Origin: Micromonospora sp. NBC_01699
Lineage (GTDB): Bacteria; Actinomycetota; Actinomycetes; Mycobacteriales; Micromonosporaceae
DNA: 64,000 bases
Reading direction: 5' to 3'
Assembly (NCBI RefSeq): GCF_036250065.1
Contig: NZ_CP109199.1
Span: 3,720,001-3,784,000, forward strand
The position numbers and the translations under genes are program-made. Below are positions 51,872-61,201 of this stretch, one piece after another. The notes under the pieces were generated by a model that made no database searches, was not told the origin of the DNA, and saw nothing but the letters and a program-made list of their open reading frames with translations. The stretch's first letter is position 1. Each line of letters begins with the position of its first letter.

Positions 51872-53218
51872 TCAGCGCTCACCGAGCAAATGCCGCCGCA
51901 GCAACCCGACCGCCGTGTCCGGATGTTCCGCGGCCAGCAACCCCGCGGCGGCCAGCACATACTGATCATCGACGACCGGTGTCGCCGACCTCGGCAACGC
52001 CCAACCACCGCCGTGGTCGGTCAACACCGCATCGAGCACCGCCACCGCCTCCCGGGGACCGGCGTGGCGAAGGACACCCCCCGAACCAATCACCAACCGG
52101 ACGTCGCGCAGATCCCGGCCCGCACCGTCGCCGACCGCCGCGCCCCGCGCGTGCCGCCGCAACGCGACCGTCGCCGCCAACCCGGCGATCCGCCAATCCA
52201 CCACCCAGGCATCCGGATCAACGGCCAGAAACCCCGGATTCGCGGCCCGCTCCGCCGCCGCGACGGTCAACACCTCCAGCTCACCCGGAGCCAGCATCCG
52301 CTCCGCCCGCGCCGCCACCACCACCCCCGGGGCGCTCCACCGCATACCGAGGTCCCCCTCGACCGTCCGGGCCCGCCACAACATCCCCGCCGCCGCCCGC
52401 GCCGGCCCCGACGCCCGCTCGTCCGGCGTCAGCACCGAATACACGTCCGTGGTCGCACCACCGACGTCGACGACCACCAGGTCACCGGGAAGCTGGTCGG
52501 CGAGCACCTCCACCCCGGTCAGCACCGCCTCCGGGGTCGCCGCCCGGACCAGCCGGGCGAACCGCGTACCACGCGACAACCGCTTCCCGCCGATCACATG
52601 CCGCAGGAACACGTCCCGGATCGCCGCCCGCGCCGACAACGGCGCCAACACCCCGATCCGCGGCAACACGTTGTCGGCCACCGTCACCGGCACCCCCCGA
52701 CCGGCCAACACCCCGACGACCTCCGACCGGACCTCCACGTTGCCGGCCACCACCACCGGCACCCGCCACCGGGCCGCCGCCAACCGGGTCGCGTTGTGCA
52801 CCAGCACCTCGCCGTCACCGCCGTCGGTGCCGCCGACCAGCAGCACCACGTCCGGCCGCGCCGCCCGCAACCCGGCGAGCCCCGCCCGGTCCAGCCGGCC
52901 CGCGCCGACGTGCACCACCCGCGCCCCGGCCGACAACCCCACCTGCTGCCCGGCCCGCGCCGTCACCAACTCCTCGTAACCGACGACCGCCAGACGCAAC
53001 CCGCCACCGGCCGACGAACACACGTACCACGGCGCACCGGCTGCGGCCGGCACGTCCACCGTCGCCGCCGCCACCGCCGCGTCCAGGCCGTGCAGCACGT
53101 CCGAGGCGACCGTCGTCGGCCGCGCCGCCGCCCCCACCAGGGCACCGGTGGCCAACTGCACCACCGCGACCTTCGTGAACGTCGACCCGACATCGGCGCA
53201 GACCGCGTACCCGCTCAC
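51872..53218 (-). CDS. MutL/GlmL-like reactivase of a B12-dependent aminomutase
   Basis: A 448-residue ASKHA-fold ATPase: ADVGSTFTKVAVVQL at residues 8-22 (phosphate-1), VVDVGGATTDVYSV near 240 (phosphate-2) and an adenosine-type VIGSGGVLRHAG near 395. It belongs to the GlmL/OrfZ group found next to glutamate mutase and lysine 5,6-aminomutase, thought to exchange damaged cobalamin or help assembly. Its GTG start overlaps kal by four bases, and it is the last gene of the operon. Confidence 0.85.
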   Translation of the reverse strand: MSGYAVCADVGSTFTKVAVVQLATGALVGAAARPTTVASDVLHGLDAAVAAATVDVPAAAGAPWYVCSSAGGGLRLAVVGYEELVTARAGQQVGLSAGARVVHVGAGRLDRAGLAGLRAARPDVVLLVGGTDGGDGEVLVHNATRLAAARWRVPVVVAGNVEVRSEVVGVLAGRGVPVTVADNVLPRIGVLAPLSARAAIRDVFLRHVIGGKRLSRGTRFARLVRAATPEAVLTGVEVLADQLPGDLVVVDVGGATTDVYSVLTPDERASGPARAAAGMLWRARTVEGDLGMRWSAPGVVVAARAERMLAPGELEVLTVAAAERAANPGFLAVDPDAWVVDWRIAGLAATVALRRHARGAAVGDGAGRDLRDVRLVIGSGGVLRHAGPREAVAVLDAVLTDHGGGWALPRSATPVVDDQYVLAAAGLLAAEHPDTAVGLLRRHLLGER

Positions 53219-53643
53219 AGCAACCGCGCCACCGCGCCCGGCGCCCCACCCGGAGGCGGCGCCGGCACCACCACCGTCCCGGTCGCCGTCACCGCCACCA
53301 CCGGCGGATCCAGCACCGCCGCCGCCGACTCCCCCAACTCCGGCCGCCCCCGACACACCACCCGACACTCGAAGTCGATCTCCCGGCTGCGGGTGCCGAC
53401 CCGGGTCACCGTCGCCACCACCTCCAGCACGTCACCGGCCCGCATCGGCGCCCGGAACTGCACCTGCGAGTACGACGCGAACAACCCCTCGTCCCCGTCG
53501 GTACGGATACACACCTCCGTCGCCACATCCCCGAACAACCCCAACGCGTACGCCCCGTCGACCAGCGCCCCGGCATAGTGCGCGTGCCCGTACGACACAT
53601 ACCGCCGGTGGACCACCGTCAACCCGACCCGCTCGTCGCTCAC
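53215..53643 (-). CDS. kal: 3-aminobutyryl-CoA ammonia-lyase
   Basis: A 142-residue hotdog-fold enzyme that eliminates ammonia from L-3-aminobutyryl-CoA to give crotonyl-CoA in lysine fermentation. YGHAHYAGALVDGAYALGLF, GDVATEVCIRTDGDEGLFASY and RAPMRAGDVLEV match Kal proteins closely, including the DGDEGLF segment. The start at 53643 overlaps kamE by four bases, and its stop overlaps the reactivase start. The C-terminal 20 residues are Pro/Gly-rich and extra. Confidence 0.9.
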   Translation of the reverse strand: MSDERVGLTVVHRRYVSYGHAHYAGALVDGAYALGLFGDVATEVCIRTDGDEGLFASYSQVQFRAPMRAGDVLEVVATVTRVGTRSREIDFECRVVCRGRPELGESAAAVLDPPVVAVTATGTVVVPAPPPGGAPGAVARLL

Positions 53644-54413
53644 CGCCGCGCCCCCTTCACCGCACCGACCCGGACCTCCCGGTTGACCACCAACTCGTGC
53701 ACCAGGTAACTGGCCACCTCACGCGGTGTCGTACCCCGACCGAAGATCCGATCCACCCCCAACTCACCGGTCATCATCTCGTCGAACCTGGGCCCACCGA
53801 CGATCAGCAACGGCCGCCGCCCCGCCGGCATCGCCTCCCGGAACGCCGCCGACATCTCCCTGGTGTTGTGCAGGTGCGCGTCGCGCTGCGTCACCACCTG
53901 CGACACCAGCACCGCGTCGGCCTTCTCCACCCGGGCCGCCTCGACCAGCTCCGGCACACTCACCTGCGCGCCCAGGTTCGTCACCTTCAACTCCCGGTAA
54001 TATTCCAAACCCTTCTCACCCGCGACCCCCTTGACGTTGAGGATCGCGTCGATCCCGACCGTGTGCGCGTCCGAACCGATACACGCCCCCACCACCGACA
54101 ACTTGCGCCGCAGCCGGGACTTCACCAACGCGTTGACCTCCTTCGCCGACAGCAACGGGAAGTCCCGCTCCACCACCCGTACGGAATCGAGGTCGACCAG
54201 GTGATTCACCCGCCCGTAGACGACGAAGAAGGTGAACCCGTCACCCATCTGCTTCGCGTGCACCAGCATCGCCGGCTCCAGGCCCATCTTCCCGGCCAAC
54301 TGCAACGCCGCACCCTCGGCCCGCTTGTCGTGCGCGATCGGCAACGTGAACGACACCTGCACCATGCCGTCACCGGTCGTGTCCCCGTACGGCCGCACCA
54401 CCGGCCCGGTCAC
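53640..54413 (-). CDS. kamE: Lysine 5,6-aminomutase beta subunit
   Basis: A 257-residue subunit with the Rossmann B12-binding domain. The DxHxxG motif is D115-A-H117-T-V-G120, giving the base-off cobalt ligand H117. K128 in ILNVKGV stands 11 residues later, the same spacing as H133 and K144 in the clostridial enzyme, so it should be the PLP aldimine lysine. The enzyme moves the 6-amino group of beta-lysine to C5. GTG at 54413 overlaps the kamD stop by four bases. Confidence 0.93.
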   Translation of the reverse strand: MTGPVVRPYGDTTGDGMVQVSFTLPIAHDKRAEGAALQLAGKMGLEPAMLVHAKQMGDGFTFFVVYGRVNHLVDLDSVRVVERDFPLLSAKEVNALVKSRLRRKLSVVGACIGSDAHTVGIDAILNVKGVAGEKGLEYYRELKVTNLGAQVSVPELVEAARVEKADAVLVSQVVTQRDAHLHNTREMSAAFREAMPAGRRPLLIVGGPRFDEMMTGELGVDRIFGRGTTPREVASYLVHELVVNREVRVGAVKGARR

Positions 54414-56023
54414 GCCGCCACCGCCGCACCCCGGGCGGCCGCCGCGGCCTGGTCCCGTTCCAGCAACTCCGTCGCCGGGTTGTAGTAGCCGTCCGCGTGC
54501 ACCGCCACCCCGTTGCGGCCCTTGCCCCGGTCCGCCGGCCGCTTCATGATCCCGAACGTGCCCTCGGCGATCGCGTTCAACAACGTGTCGTCGGCGATCC
54601 GGGACAACAACCCCACCGCATCGTCCAACACCCGCGCCGCCCGCCGCTGGATGAACCCACCCGACGCCGGCACGAAATCCTCGTGCAACCCACCGGCGGC
54701 GTTCAGCACGTACCTGACGTTTTGCAGGGCGATGTCCCGGTCGGACAACCACGGCGTCACCACCGCCTCGGTCATCATCCCGACCAGCAGGATCCCCTGC
54801 CCGGTCATCGCCCCCGCCAGGTTGAAGAACCCGTCCAACAGGTTCCCCCGGAACACGTCCCCGGTCATGTGCTTCGTCGGCGGCATCCACTTCAACGGCG
54901 CCTCCGGGAACAACTCCCGGGCCAGCAACGCGTGCGCCAACTCCAACCGGAACGACTCCGGCACATCCGGATTGATCTCGAACGCGTGCCCCAACCCCAA
55001 CTGCCAGTCCGCCAACCCCGCCTCATGCGCGAAGAACTCGTTGAGCAACTGCGACACCGTCACCGTGTGCGCCTCGTCCACCGCGTCCGCCGTGGTCAGG
55101 TAGTTGTCCTCACCGGTGTTGATGATGATCCCCGCCCGCGCGTGGACCTGCCGGGAAAACCGCTGGTCGACGAACGTACGGATCGGGTTGATGTCCCGGA
55201 ACAGAATCCCGTACATCGAATCGTTCAACATCATGTCCAGCCGCTCCAGGCCGGCCAACGCCGCCATCTCCGGCATACACAACCCGGACGCGTAATTCGT
55301 CAACCGCACGTACCGGCCCAACTCCCGCGACGACTCGTCCAACGCCGCCCGCATCAGCCGGAAATTCTCCTGCGTCGCGTACGTCCCCGCGAAACCCTCC
55401 CGGGTCGCCCCCTCCGGCACGTAGTCCAACAGGGACTGACCCGTCGACCGGATCACCGCGATCACATCCGCACCCGCCCGCGCCGCCGCCTGCGCCTGCG
55501 GAATGTCCTCGTAGATATCCCCCGTCGCCACGATCAGATAGATCCACGGCCGCCGCACCGGATCCCCGTACCGCCGCACCAGCCGCTCCCGCTCGACCCG
55601 CCGCCGGTCGACCAACCGCAACCCCGCACCCACCGCCCGCCGCGCCGCCGACCTGGCCACCGTCGCCGCCTTCCCCGACGGCACCACGAAACCCACCGAC
55701 CCGGCCGCCGCCTTCTGCGCCAACAACGTCAGACCGGCACCGACCTCACCACCGGCCAGACCCTCCCGCGCCAACGCGTCGAACACCGGCAACGCCACCC
55801 CGTGACCCAACCCGACCTCGGCCACCACGGCGTCGACCAACCGGTTCACCCACGGAATCCCATCCGGATCCGCCCCCGTCACCCCGGCCAGCCGCAACAC
55901 GGCCCGCTCCACCGACACCGTCGTATGACCACGGGCCAGATCCACCACCGGCTGCCCGGCCCGGCGCGCCAACTCCCGCGCCCGGGCCACCACCGCCGCG
56001 TCCAACGCGAGCTTGTCCGTCAC
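54410..56023 (-). CDS. kamD: Lysine 5,6-aminomutase alpha subunit
   Basis: A 537-residue TIM-barrel subunit that binds PLP and the substrate and pairs with KamE. Conserved stretches include ATGDIYEDIPQAQAAARAGAD, VIRSTGQSLLDYVPEGATRE, RLTNYASGLCMPEMAALAGL, MLNDSMYGILFRDIN and NTGEDNYLTTADAV, all typical of KamD. GTG at 56023 has a strong GAGGAAGGAA site upstream. It is followed immediately by kamE with translational coupling. Confidence 0.95.
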   Translation of the reverse strand: MTDKLALDAAVVARARELARRAGQPVVDLARGHTTVSVERAVLRLAGVTGADPDGIPWVNRLVDAVVAEVGLGHGVALPVFDALAREGLAGGEVGAGLTLLAQKAAAGSVGFVVPSGKAATVARSAARRAVGAGLRLVDRRRVERERLVRRYGDPVRRPWIYLIVATGDIYEDIPQAQAAARAGADVIAVIRSTGQSLLDYVPEGATREGFAGTYATQENFRLMRAALDESSRELGRYVRLTNYASGLCMPEMAALAGLERLDMMLNDSMYGILFRDINPIRTFVDQRFSRQVHARAGIIINTGEDNYLTTADAVDEAHTVTVSQLLNEFFAHEAGLADWQLGLGHAFEINPDVPESFRLELAHALLARELFPEAPLKWMPPTKHMTGDVFRGNLLDGFFNLAGAMTGQGILLVGMMTEAVVTPWLSDRDIALQNVRYVLNAAGGLHEDFVPASGGFIQRRAARVLDDAVGLLSRIADDTLLNAIAEGTFGIMKRPADRGKGRNGVAVHADGYYNPATELLERDQAAAAARGAAVAA

Positions 56024-56055
56024 GACGTTCCTTCCTCGAAACCCGCCGAGGCGGC

Positions 56056-57624
56056 TCAGTCGAGCGCCTCGTAGATCACCTGACCGCGCAGCACCGTACG
56101 CCGACACACCGGCAACGGCGTCGGATCCGCCGGCCCCCGCAACTCCGCCTCCTCGGCCACCAACACCGGCAACCCCCGGTCGACCCCCGCCGGCGCCGAC
56201 CACACCGCGAACGTCGCCGGCGCACCCGGCGCCAACACCCCCTCGTCGTCCCGGAACACCGCCCGCCACCCACCCCGGGTGTGCGCCGCGAACGCCGCCC
56301 GCCCACTCATCCGCTGCGCCGGATTGAAATGCGCCATCGCCGCCCGCACCGAACCCCACGGATCCAACGGCGTCACCGGCGAATCCGACCCGAACGCCAA
56401 CGTCACACCCACCCCGTGCATGGCACCCATCGGATTCGACTCCAACGAGCGCGCCACCCCCAACCGCTGCGCGTACATCCGATCCTCGCCACCCCACAAC
56501 CGGTCGAACGCCGGCTGCATGCTCGCCACGATCCCGTACTCGACAAAACCCGCTATCAACCGCTTACTCATGATCTCCGCGTGCTCCACCCGGTGCCGGG
56601 CCGCCCGCAACCGATCCACCCCCAACGACCGGGCCGCCAACGCGAACCCGTCCAACACCGTCGAGATCGCCGCATCCCCGATCGCGTGGAACCCGCCCTG
56701 CATCCGATGCGCCGCACAATCCAACAGGTGGTCCCGGACCTGCTCCGCCGACACGTACCCGTGCCCGCACCCACCGCCGTCACCATCGGAGTACGCCGAC
56801 GACAGATGCGCCGTACGCGAACCCAACGCCCCGTCGGCGAACAGATCCCCACCCGCACCCACCGCGCCCAACTCCCGCGCCCGCGCCGCCCCCGACAACT
56901 CACCCCAGTAACCGAACACCTCCGGGCAGCCGTCCCCGGACAACGCCAACACCCCGGTGAAATCCACCTCGTCGGAAATATCCGGACCACCACACTCGTG
57001 CACCGCCGCGATCCCCAACGACGCCGCCCGCGCCAACGCCACCCGCTGCGCCGCCGCCCGCTGCGCCCGGGTCACCGACCCGAACGCCAGCGCCCGCACC
57101 ACGTGGTGCGCGTCCCGCCGCAACCACCCCGACCCGTCGTACCCCGGCGCCGCAACCACCTCGGGGGCCGCCGCCAACAACGCCGACGAACACAACGCCG
57201 AATGAATCGACGCCTGCGACAGATACACCGGCCGCCCACCTGCCGCCCGGTCCAACTCCACCGCCGACGGCGGCAACTGGTCCGACCAACTCGACTCGTC
57301 CCAGCCATGCCCCAACACCACCGCGTCCACCGGCAACGACGCCGCGAACCCGGCCACCGCCGCCAGCACCGCCGCCGCCGACCCCGCCGACGACAGATCC
57401 AACCCGGACAACGCCAGACCGGTATCCGTCGCGTGCACGTGCGCGTCCACGAACGCCGGCGTCACCAACGCACCCGCCAGATCCACCACCCGGTCGGCAA
57501 CCGGCGCGTCCGCGTCGGCACCGATCCAGGCGATCCGATCGTCCCGGATCAACAACGCGGTCGCCCGAGGGTCACCGGGGCAGTAGAGGTGGCCGCCGCG
57601 GTACAGAGTCGAGGGGGAAGTCAT
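56056..57624 (-). CDS. Amidohydrolase, YtcJ/exoenzyme-regulatory-like, within the kam operon
   Basis: A 522-residue metal-dependent hydrolase. Metal ligands H62 and H64 (DAHVHATD), HECGG near 208, GGFHAIGDAA near 310, RHRVEHAE near 340 and FGSDSPVTPL near 420 are present. It resembles YtcJ-type N-substituted amide hydrolases. It sits 4 bases after kdd and 32 before kamD, where other lysine clusters carry kce. It may act on an N-acylated or lactam form of a pathway intermediate (inference), and it cannot replace the CoA-dependent Kce chemistry by known mechanisms. Confidence 0.82.
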   Translation of the reverse strand: MTSPSTLYRGGHLYCPGDPRATALLIRDDRIAWIGADADAPVADRVVDLAGALVTPAFVDAHVHATDTGLALSGLDLSSAGSAAAVLAAVAGFAASLPVDAVVLGHGWDESSWSDQLPPSAVELDRAAGGRPVYLSQASIHSALCSSALLAAAPEVVAAPGYDGSGWLRRDAHHVVRALAFGSVTRAQRAAAQRVALARAASLGIAAVHECGGPDISDEVDFTGVLALSGDGCPEVFGYWGELSGAARARELGAVGAGGDLFADGALGSRTAHLSSAYSDGDGGGCGHGYVSAEQVRDHLLDCAAHRMQGGFHAIGDAAISTVLDGFALAARSLGVDRLRAARHRVEHAEIMSKRLIAGFVEYGIVASMQPAFDRLWGGEDRMYAQRLGVARSLESNPMGAMHGVGVTLAFGSDSPVTPLDPWGSVRAAMAHFNPAQRMSGRAAFAAHTRGGWRAVFRDDEGVLAPGAPATFAVWSAPAGVDRGLPVLVAEEAELRGPADPTPLPVCRRTVLRGQVIYEALD

Positions 57625-57628
57625 GTGA

Positions 57629-58660
57629 TCAGTCTGCCGCGATCCGGGCCTCGAACAACCCACGCACCCCGGCGTCCGACCGCACCAGATCCACCGCCAA
57701 CTCGGCGTGCCCCGGCACGTACCCGTTCCCGACCAGCATCGTCACGTCGGCGGCCAACCCCTCCGCGCCCAACGCCGCCGCCGCGAAACTCGTCGCCATC
57801 GAGAAGAAGATCACCGTACCGCCGTCGGCCGTCGCCAGGATCGCCCCGTGCTCGCACCCCGGCACGTCCACGCACACCACCGTCACGTCCGCCGGACCAC
57901 CCAGCGCCCCGGTCACCGCCGCCGCCAACGCCACCGGATCACGGGCGTCGGCCAACGCGACCTCCGTCGCCAGCCCGGCCGCGACCAGCCGGTCCCGCTC
58001 CGCCGACACCGGCACCACCCCCACCGTACGACCGGCGCCCGCCCGCCGCGCCGCGACCAGCGCCAACGCCCCGCTCTTACCCGCCCCGCCGAGCACCGCC
58101 ACCGACGGCGACGGGTAACCCGCCACCACCCGCGCGGTCAACGCCGGCGCCCCGCACACGTCCAGTACGGCCAACGCCAACCGCGGATCGAGATCGTCCG
58201 GCAGCACCGCGACCACCGACCGGGCGAACAGCACCGCGTACCCGGTGCACGGCACCTGCTCGCCGCGCCCGTCCCAGCCGGCCAGCCCGTCGGTGACGAC
58301 CAGCGGGGTCAGCGTCAGCGACACCAGCGTCGCGACCCGGTCACCGGGGGACACCCGCAGCGGCGAGGACGGTCCGACCTCGTCCACCACCCCGATCAAC
58401 ATGCCACCCGAACCAGTGACCGGATTGTGCATCTTGCCCCGGTTGGCGATGATGTCCAGCACCTCGGCCCGGACCGCCGACCCGTCCCCACCATGCTTCT
58501 CCGACAACTGCCGGAAACTCGCCGCGTCCAGGTTCAACCGCTCCACCCGGATCCGCACCTCGTCCACGCCCACCGGACCACCCGGATCCAACCGCCACGC
58601 CGCCTGCGGCAACACGCCCGCCGGTTCGAGCACGCGGTGCAGCCCCACGGGTGAGGTCAT
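57629..58660 (-). CDS. kdd: L-erythro-3,5-diaminohexanoate dehydrogenase
   Basis: A 343-residue NAD(P)-dependent deaminating dehydrogenase that converts 3,5-diaminohexanoate to 3-keto-5-aminohexanoate. Segments RIRVERLNLDAASFRQL, IIANRGKMHNPVTGSGGML and GVVDEVGP match Kdd proteins. A Rossmann segment VAVLGGAGKSGALAL lies near 190. ATG at 58660, preceded by GGAAGGGG, begins homology. It heads the minus-strand operon and is divergent from kamA. Confidence 0.9.
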   Translation of the reverse strand: MTSPVGLHRVLEPAGVLPQAAWRLDPGGPVGVDEVRIRVERLNLDAASFRQLSEKHGGDGSAVRAEVLDIIANRGKMHNPVTGSGGMLIGVVDEVGPSSPLRVSPGDRVATLVSLTLTPLVVTDGLAGWDGRGEQVPCTGYAVLFARSVVAVLPDDLDPRLALAVLDVCGAPALTARVVAGYPSPSVAVLGGAGKSGALALVAARRAGAGRTVGVVPVSAERDRLVAAGLATEVALADARDPVALAAAVTGALGGPADVTVVCVDVPGCEHGAILATADGGTVIFFSMATSFAAAALGAEGLAADVTMLVGNGYVPGHAELAVDLVRSDAGVRGLFEARIAAD

Positions 58661-58798
58661 CGAAGCGCCCCTTCCAGACACAGTCACGCTGCCAACAGAT
58701 CGCAGCACGGGAAAACTTACGGCAGAATAATTCCTCTACAGGATATTTTCCAGTAGCCTTCGGATCGTCACCGGTACCGCGCAGCCTGAGGAGGGTCC
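58661..58798. promoter_or_regulatory. Divergent kamA/kdd control region
   Basis: A 138-base spacer with an AT-rich core (58725-58757) unlike its surroundings. It holds a small palindrome GAATAATTC (58725-58733) and outer GGAAAA (58710-58715) / TTTTCC (58746-58751) arms. Both lysine-pathway units must start here. Lrp/AsnC regulators favour such AT-rich dyads, and one is encoded at 61.2 kb. Confidence 0.55.
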
Positions 58799-60205
58799 GT
58801 GACGCAGACACAACCAGTTGAGGCCATCCCAGCGCCCCGACCGACCGACACCGCGACACCACTGGCCGCCCAGCCCTACGAATACCGCCGCCGACCCCTG
58901 GTCGAACCCGACTGGACCCGCTTCCCCGGCTGGCGCCACATCACCCGCGAACAGTGGGAATCCGCCCAGTGGCAACGCGTCAACTGCGTCAAGAACGCCA
59001 AACAGCTGCGCGCCGTACTCGGCGACCTCGTCGACGACAGCTTCTACACCGACCTCGCCGCCGACCAGGCCGCGCTCGCCACCATGTCGATGCTGGTCCC
59101 ACCACAGATGATCAACACCATGGTGCCGGACGCCCCGATGACCACCGAGGCATTCCTGGCCGACCCGATCCGGCGCTACATGATCCCGGTCGCCTCCGAC
59201 CGCCGCACCGACTGGCCATCACACCCGTACGCGACCCGGGACTCACTCCACGAACACGACATGTGGGTCGCCGAGGGGCTCACCCACCGCTACCCCACCA
59301 AGGTCCTCGCCGAACTGCTCTCCACCTGCCCCCAGTACTGCGGGCACTGCACCCGGATGGACCTCGTCGGCAACTCCACCCCGGCCGTCGACAAACTCAA
59401 ACTCAGCCTCAAGCCGGTCGAACGCTACGACGCCCACATCGGCTACCTGCGCGCCCACCCCGGCGTACGCGACATCGTCGTCTCCGGCGGCGACGTGGCC
59501 AACGTCCCCTGGCGCAACCTTGAGTCCTACCTGATGCGGCTGCTCGAAATCGAAACCATCCGCGACATCCGGCTCGCCACCAAGGCGCTGATGGGACTCC
59601 CCCAGCACTGGTTGCAGCCCGACGTCGTCGAGGGCCTGGAACGGGTCGCCCGGACCGCCGCCCGACGCGGCGTCAACCTCGCCATCCACACCCACGTCAA
59701 CCACGCCCAGTCGCTCACCCCGCTGGTCGCCCGCGCCGCCCAGACCGCACTTGAGGTCGGCGTACGCGACGTACGCAACCAGGGCGTGCTGATGCGCGGG
59801 GTGAACGCCACCGCACCCGACCTGCTCGACCTCTGCTTCGCACTCCAGGGCGAGGCCGGAATCCTGCCGTACTACTTCTACATGTGCGACATGATCCCGA
59901 ACGCCGAACACTGGCGGGTGCCGGTCTGGCACGCCCAACAACTCCAGCACGACATGATGGGCTACCTGCCCGGTTACGCCACCCCACGGATCGTCTGCGA
60001 CGTACCGTTCGTCGGCAAGCGCTGGGTGCACATGCTCACCGAGTACGACCGCGAGCGCGGCATCTCCTACTGGACCAAGAACTACCGCACCTCGATCGAG
60101 TCGGCCGACCTGACCGCCCTCGGCCGCCGGTACGCCTACTACGACCCGATCGACACCCTGCCCGAATCGGGTAGGGCCTGGTGGACCACGCACGACCCGA
60201 CCTGA
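58799..60205 (+). CDS. kamA: Lysine 2,3-aminomutase (radical SAM)
   Basis: A 468-residue radical-SAM, PLP-dependent enzyme turning L-lysine into L-beta-lysine. The cluster motif is C177-P-Q-Y-C181-G-H-C184. Upstream LTHRYPTKVLAELLSTC and downstream VVSGGDVANVP match the family, as does HVNHAQSLTPLV. A PLP-lysine candidate is in FVGKRWVH near 405. GTG at 58799 has GAGGAGG before it. The gene faces away from the kdd-kamDE operon and feeds it with beta-lysine. Confidence 0.95.
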   Translation: MTQTQPVEAIPAPRPTDTATPLAAQPYEYRRRPLVEPDWTRFPGWRHITREQWESAQWQRVNCVKNAKQLRAVLGDLVDDSFYTDLAADQAALATMSMLVPPQMINTMVPDAPMTTEAFLADPIRRYMIPVASDRRTDWPSHPYATRDSLHEHDMWVAEGLTHRYPTKVLAELLSTCPQYCGHCTRMDLVGNSTPAVDKLKLSLKPVERYDAHIGYLRAHPGVRDIVVSGGDVANVPWRNLESYLMRLLEIETIRDIRLATKALMGLPQHWLQPDVVEGLERVARTAARRGVNLAIHTHVNHAQSLTPLVARAAQTALEVGVRDVRNQGVLMRGVNATAPDLLDLCFALQGEAGILPYYFYMCDMIPNAEHWRVPVWHAQQLQHDMMGYLPGYATPRIVCDVPFVGKRWVHMLTEYDRERGISYWTKNYRTSIESADLTALGRRYAYYDPIDTLPESGRAWWTTHDPT

Positions 60206-60220
60206 TCTTCGTACGAACAC

Positions 60221-60256
60221 CAGTGGGGCCACCGGTACATACCGGTGGCCCCACTG
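60221..60256. terminator. kamA/csbD bidirectional terminator
   Basis: CAGTGGGGCCACCGGT (60221-60236), loop ACAT, and ACCGGTGGCCCCACTG (60241-60256) form a perfect 16-bp stem between the convergent kamA and CsbD genes. Confidence 0.88.
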
Positions 60257-60268
60257 TCGTCTATGCGC

Positions 60269-60463
60269 CTACTTGTTGAATGATTCCTTCATGTTCTTGC
60301 CGGCGTCCTTGACGTTCTCGCCGGCCTGCTTGGCCTTGGCGCCGGCCTGCTGACGAGAGCCCTCGGCGCGCATCTGCTCGTTGTCGGTCTTGTCGCCAAA
60401 CTTCTCCTTGGCGGCGCCCGTCATCTGGTCGGCCTTCTGCTTGGCCTTATCGGTGAGGCTCAT
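60269..60463 (-). CDS. CsbD family stress protein
   Basis: A 64-residue hydrophilic protein rich in Lys, Ala, Glu and Gln (TDKAKQKADQMTGAAKEKFG). This is the CsbD pattern of small general-stress proteins with no known biochemical activity. It should be cytoplasmic and probably disordered or helical. Stands alone, with GAGATGA and a GAGTCG-like site upstream of the ATG at 60463. Confidence 0.9.
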   Translation of the reverse strand: MSLTDKAKQKADQMTGAAKEKFGDKTDNEQMRAEGSRQQAGAKAKQAGENVKDAGKNMKESFNK

Positions 60464-60604
60464 CTCGACTCCTCGTGACTAGTCCGGTGTTCGGCCACCC
60501 GATGAGTCCCCGGTCCGGCATCGGTGAAAACCTGTGGATGGGTGGCGCACACCCCGTAGTTCGTCCTAGGAAGCTAGGTGCATCGAACGTGCTTAACTAA
60601 CCGG

Positions 60605-61201
60605 GTGACTGAGATCGTTCTCATCCGGCACGGCGAAACCGAGTGGAGTGCCGCGCACCGGCACACCTCGTACACCGATCTGGGCCTTAGCCCCGACGGC
60701 GAGCGGGAGGCCCGCGCGGTCCGCGACCAGCTCGCCGGCCGGGCCTTCACCGCCGTCCTGGCCAGCCCCCGGACCCGGGCGCTGCGCACCGCCGAACTCG
60801 CCGGCCTGACCGTCACCTCGGTCGACGACAACCTCGCCGAGTGGAACTACGGCAGCTACGAGGGCCGCACCACCGCCCAGATCCAGCGGGAACGCCCCGA
60901 CTGGAACCTGTGGACCGACGGCTGCCCGGAGGGCGAGTCCCCCGACCAGGTCGGCGCCCGACTCGACCGGATCCTGGACCGGGCCGCCGACCTGCTCGCC
61001 GACGGGGATGTCGCCCTGGTCGCCCACGGGCACAGCCTCCGGGTGGCCGGCGCCCGCTGGATCGGGCTACCCGCCAGCGGCGGCGGCCTCCTCCGGCTGG
61101 ACACCGCCACCATCTCCGCCCTCGGTCACGAGCACGGACGCCGGGTGATCCAACGCTGGAACACCGGCGGCGCGGCCAGCCTCACCGCGCCGGGCGGCTG
61201 A
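60605..61201 (+). CDS. Histidine phosphatase family protein (phosphoglycerate mutase-like)
   Basis: A 198-residue phosphatase. The RHGET motif has nucleophile H9, LSPDGEREARAVRDQL and LASPRTRALRTAEL follow, EWNYGSYEGRTT near 75 provides the acid and VALVAHGHSLRV near 136 the second His. Substrate unknown; could act on phosphosugars, nucleotides or phosphoproteins. GTG at 60605 begins homology. The end overlaps the convergent Lrp gene by 20 bases. Confidence 0.88.
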   Translation: MTEIVLIRHGETEWSAAHRHTSYTDLGLSPDGEREARAVRDQLAGRAFTAVLASPRTRALRTAELAGLTVTSVDDNLAEWNYGSYEGRTTAQIQRERPDWNLWTDGCPEGESPDQVGARLDRILDRAADLLADGDVALVAHGHSLRVAGARWIGLPASGGGLLRLDTATISALGHEHGRRVIQRWNTGGAASLTAPGG

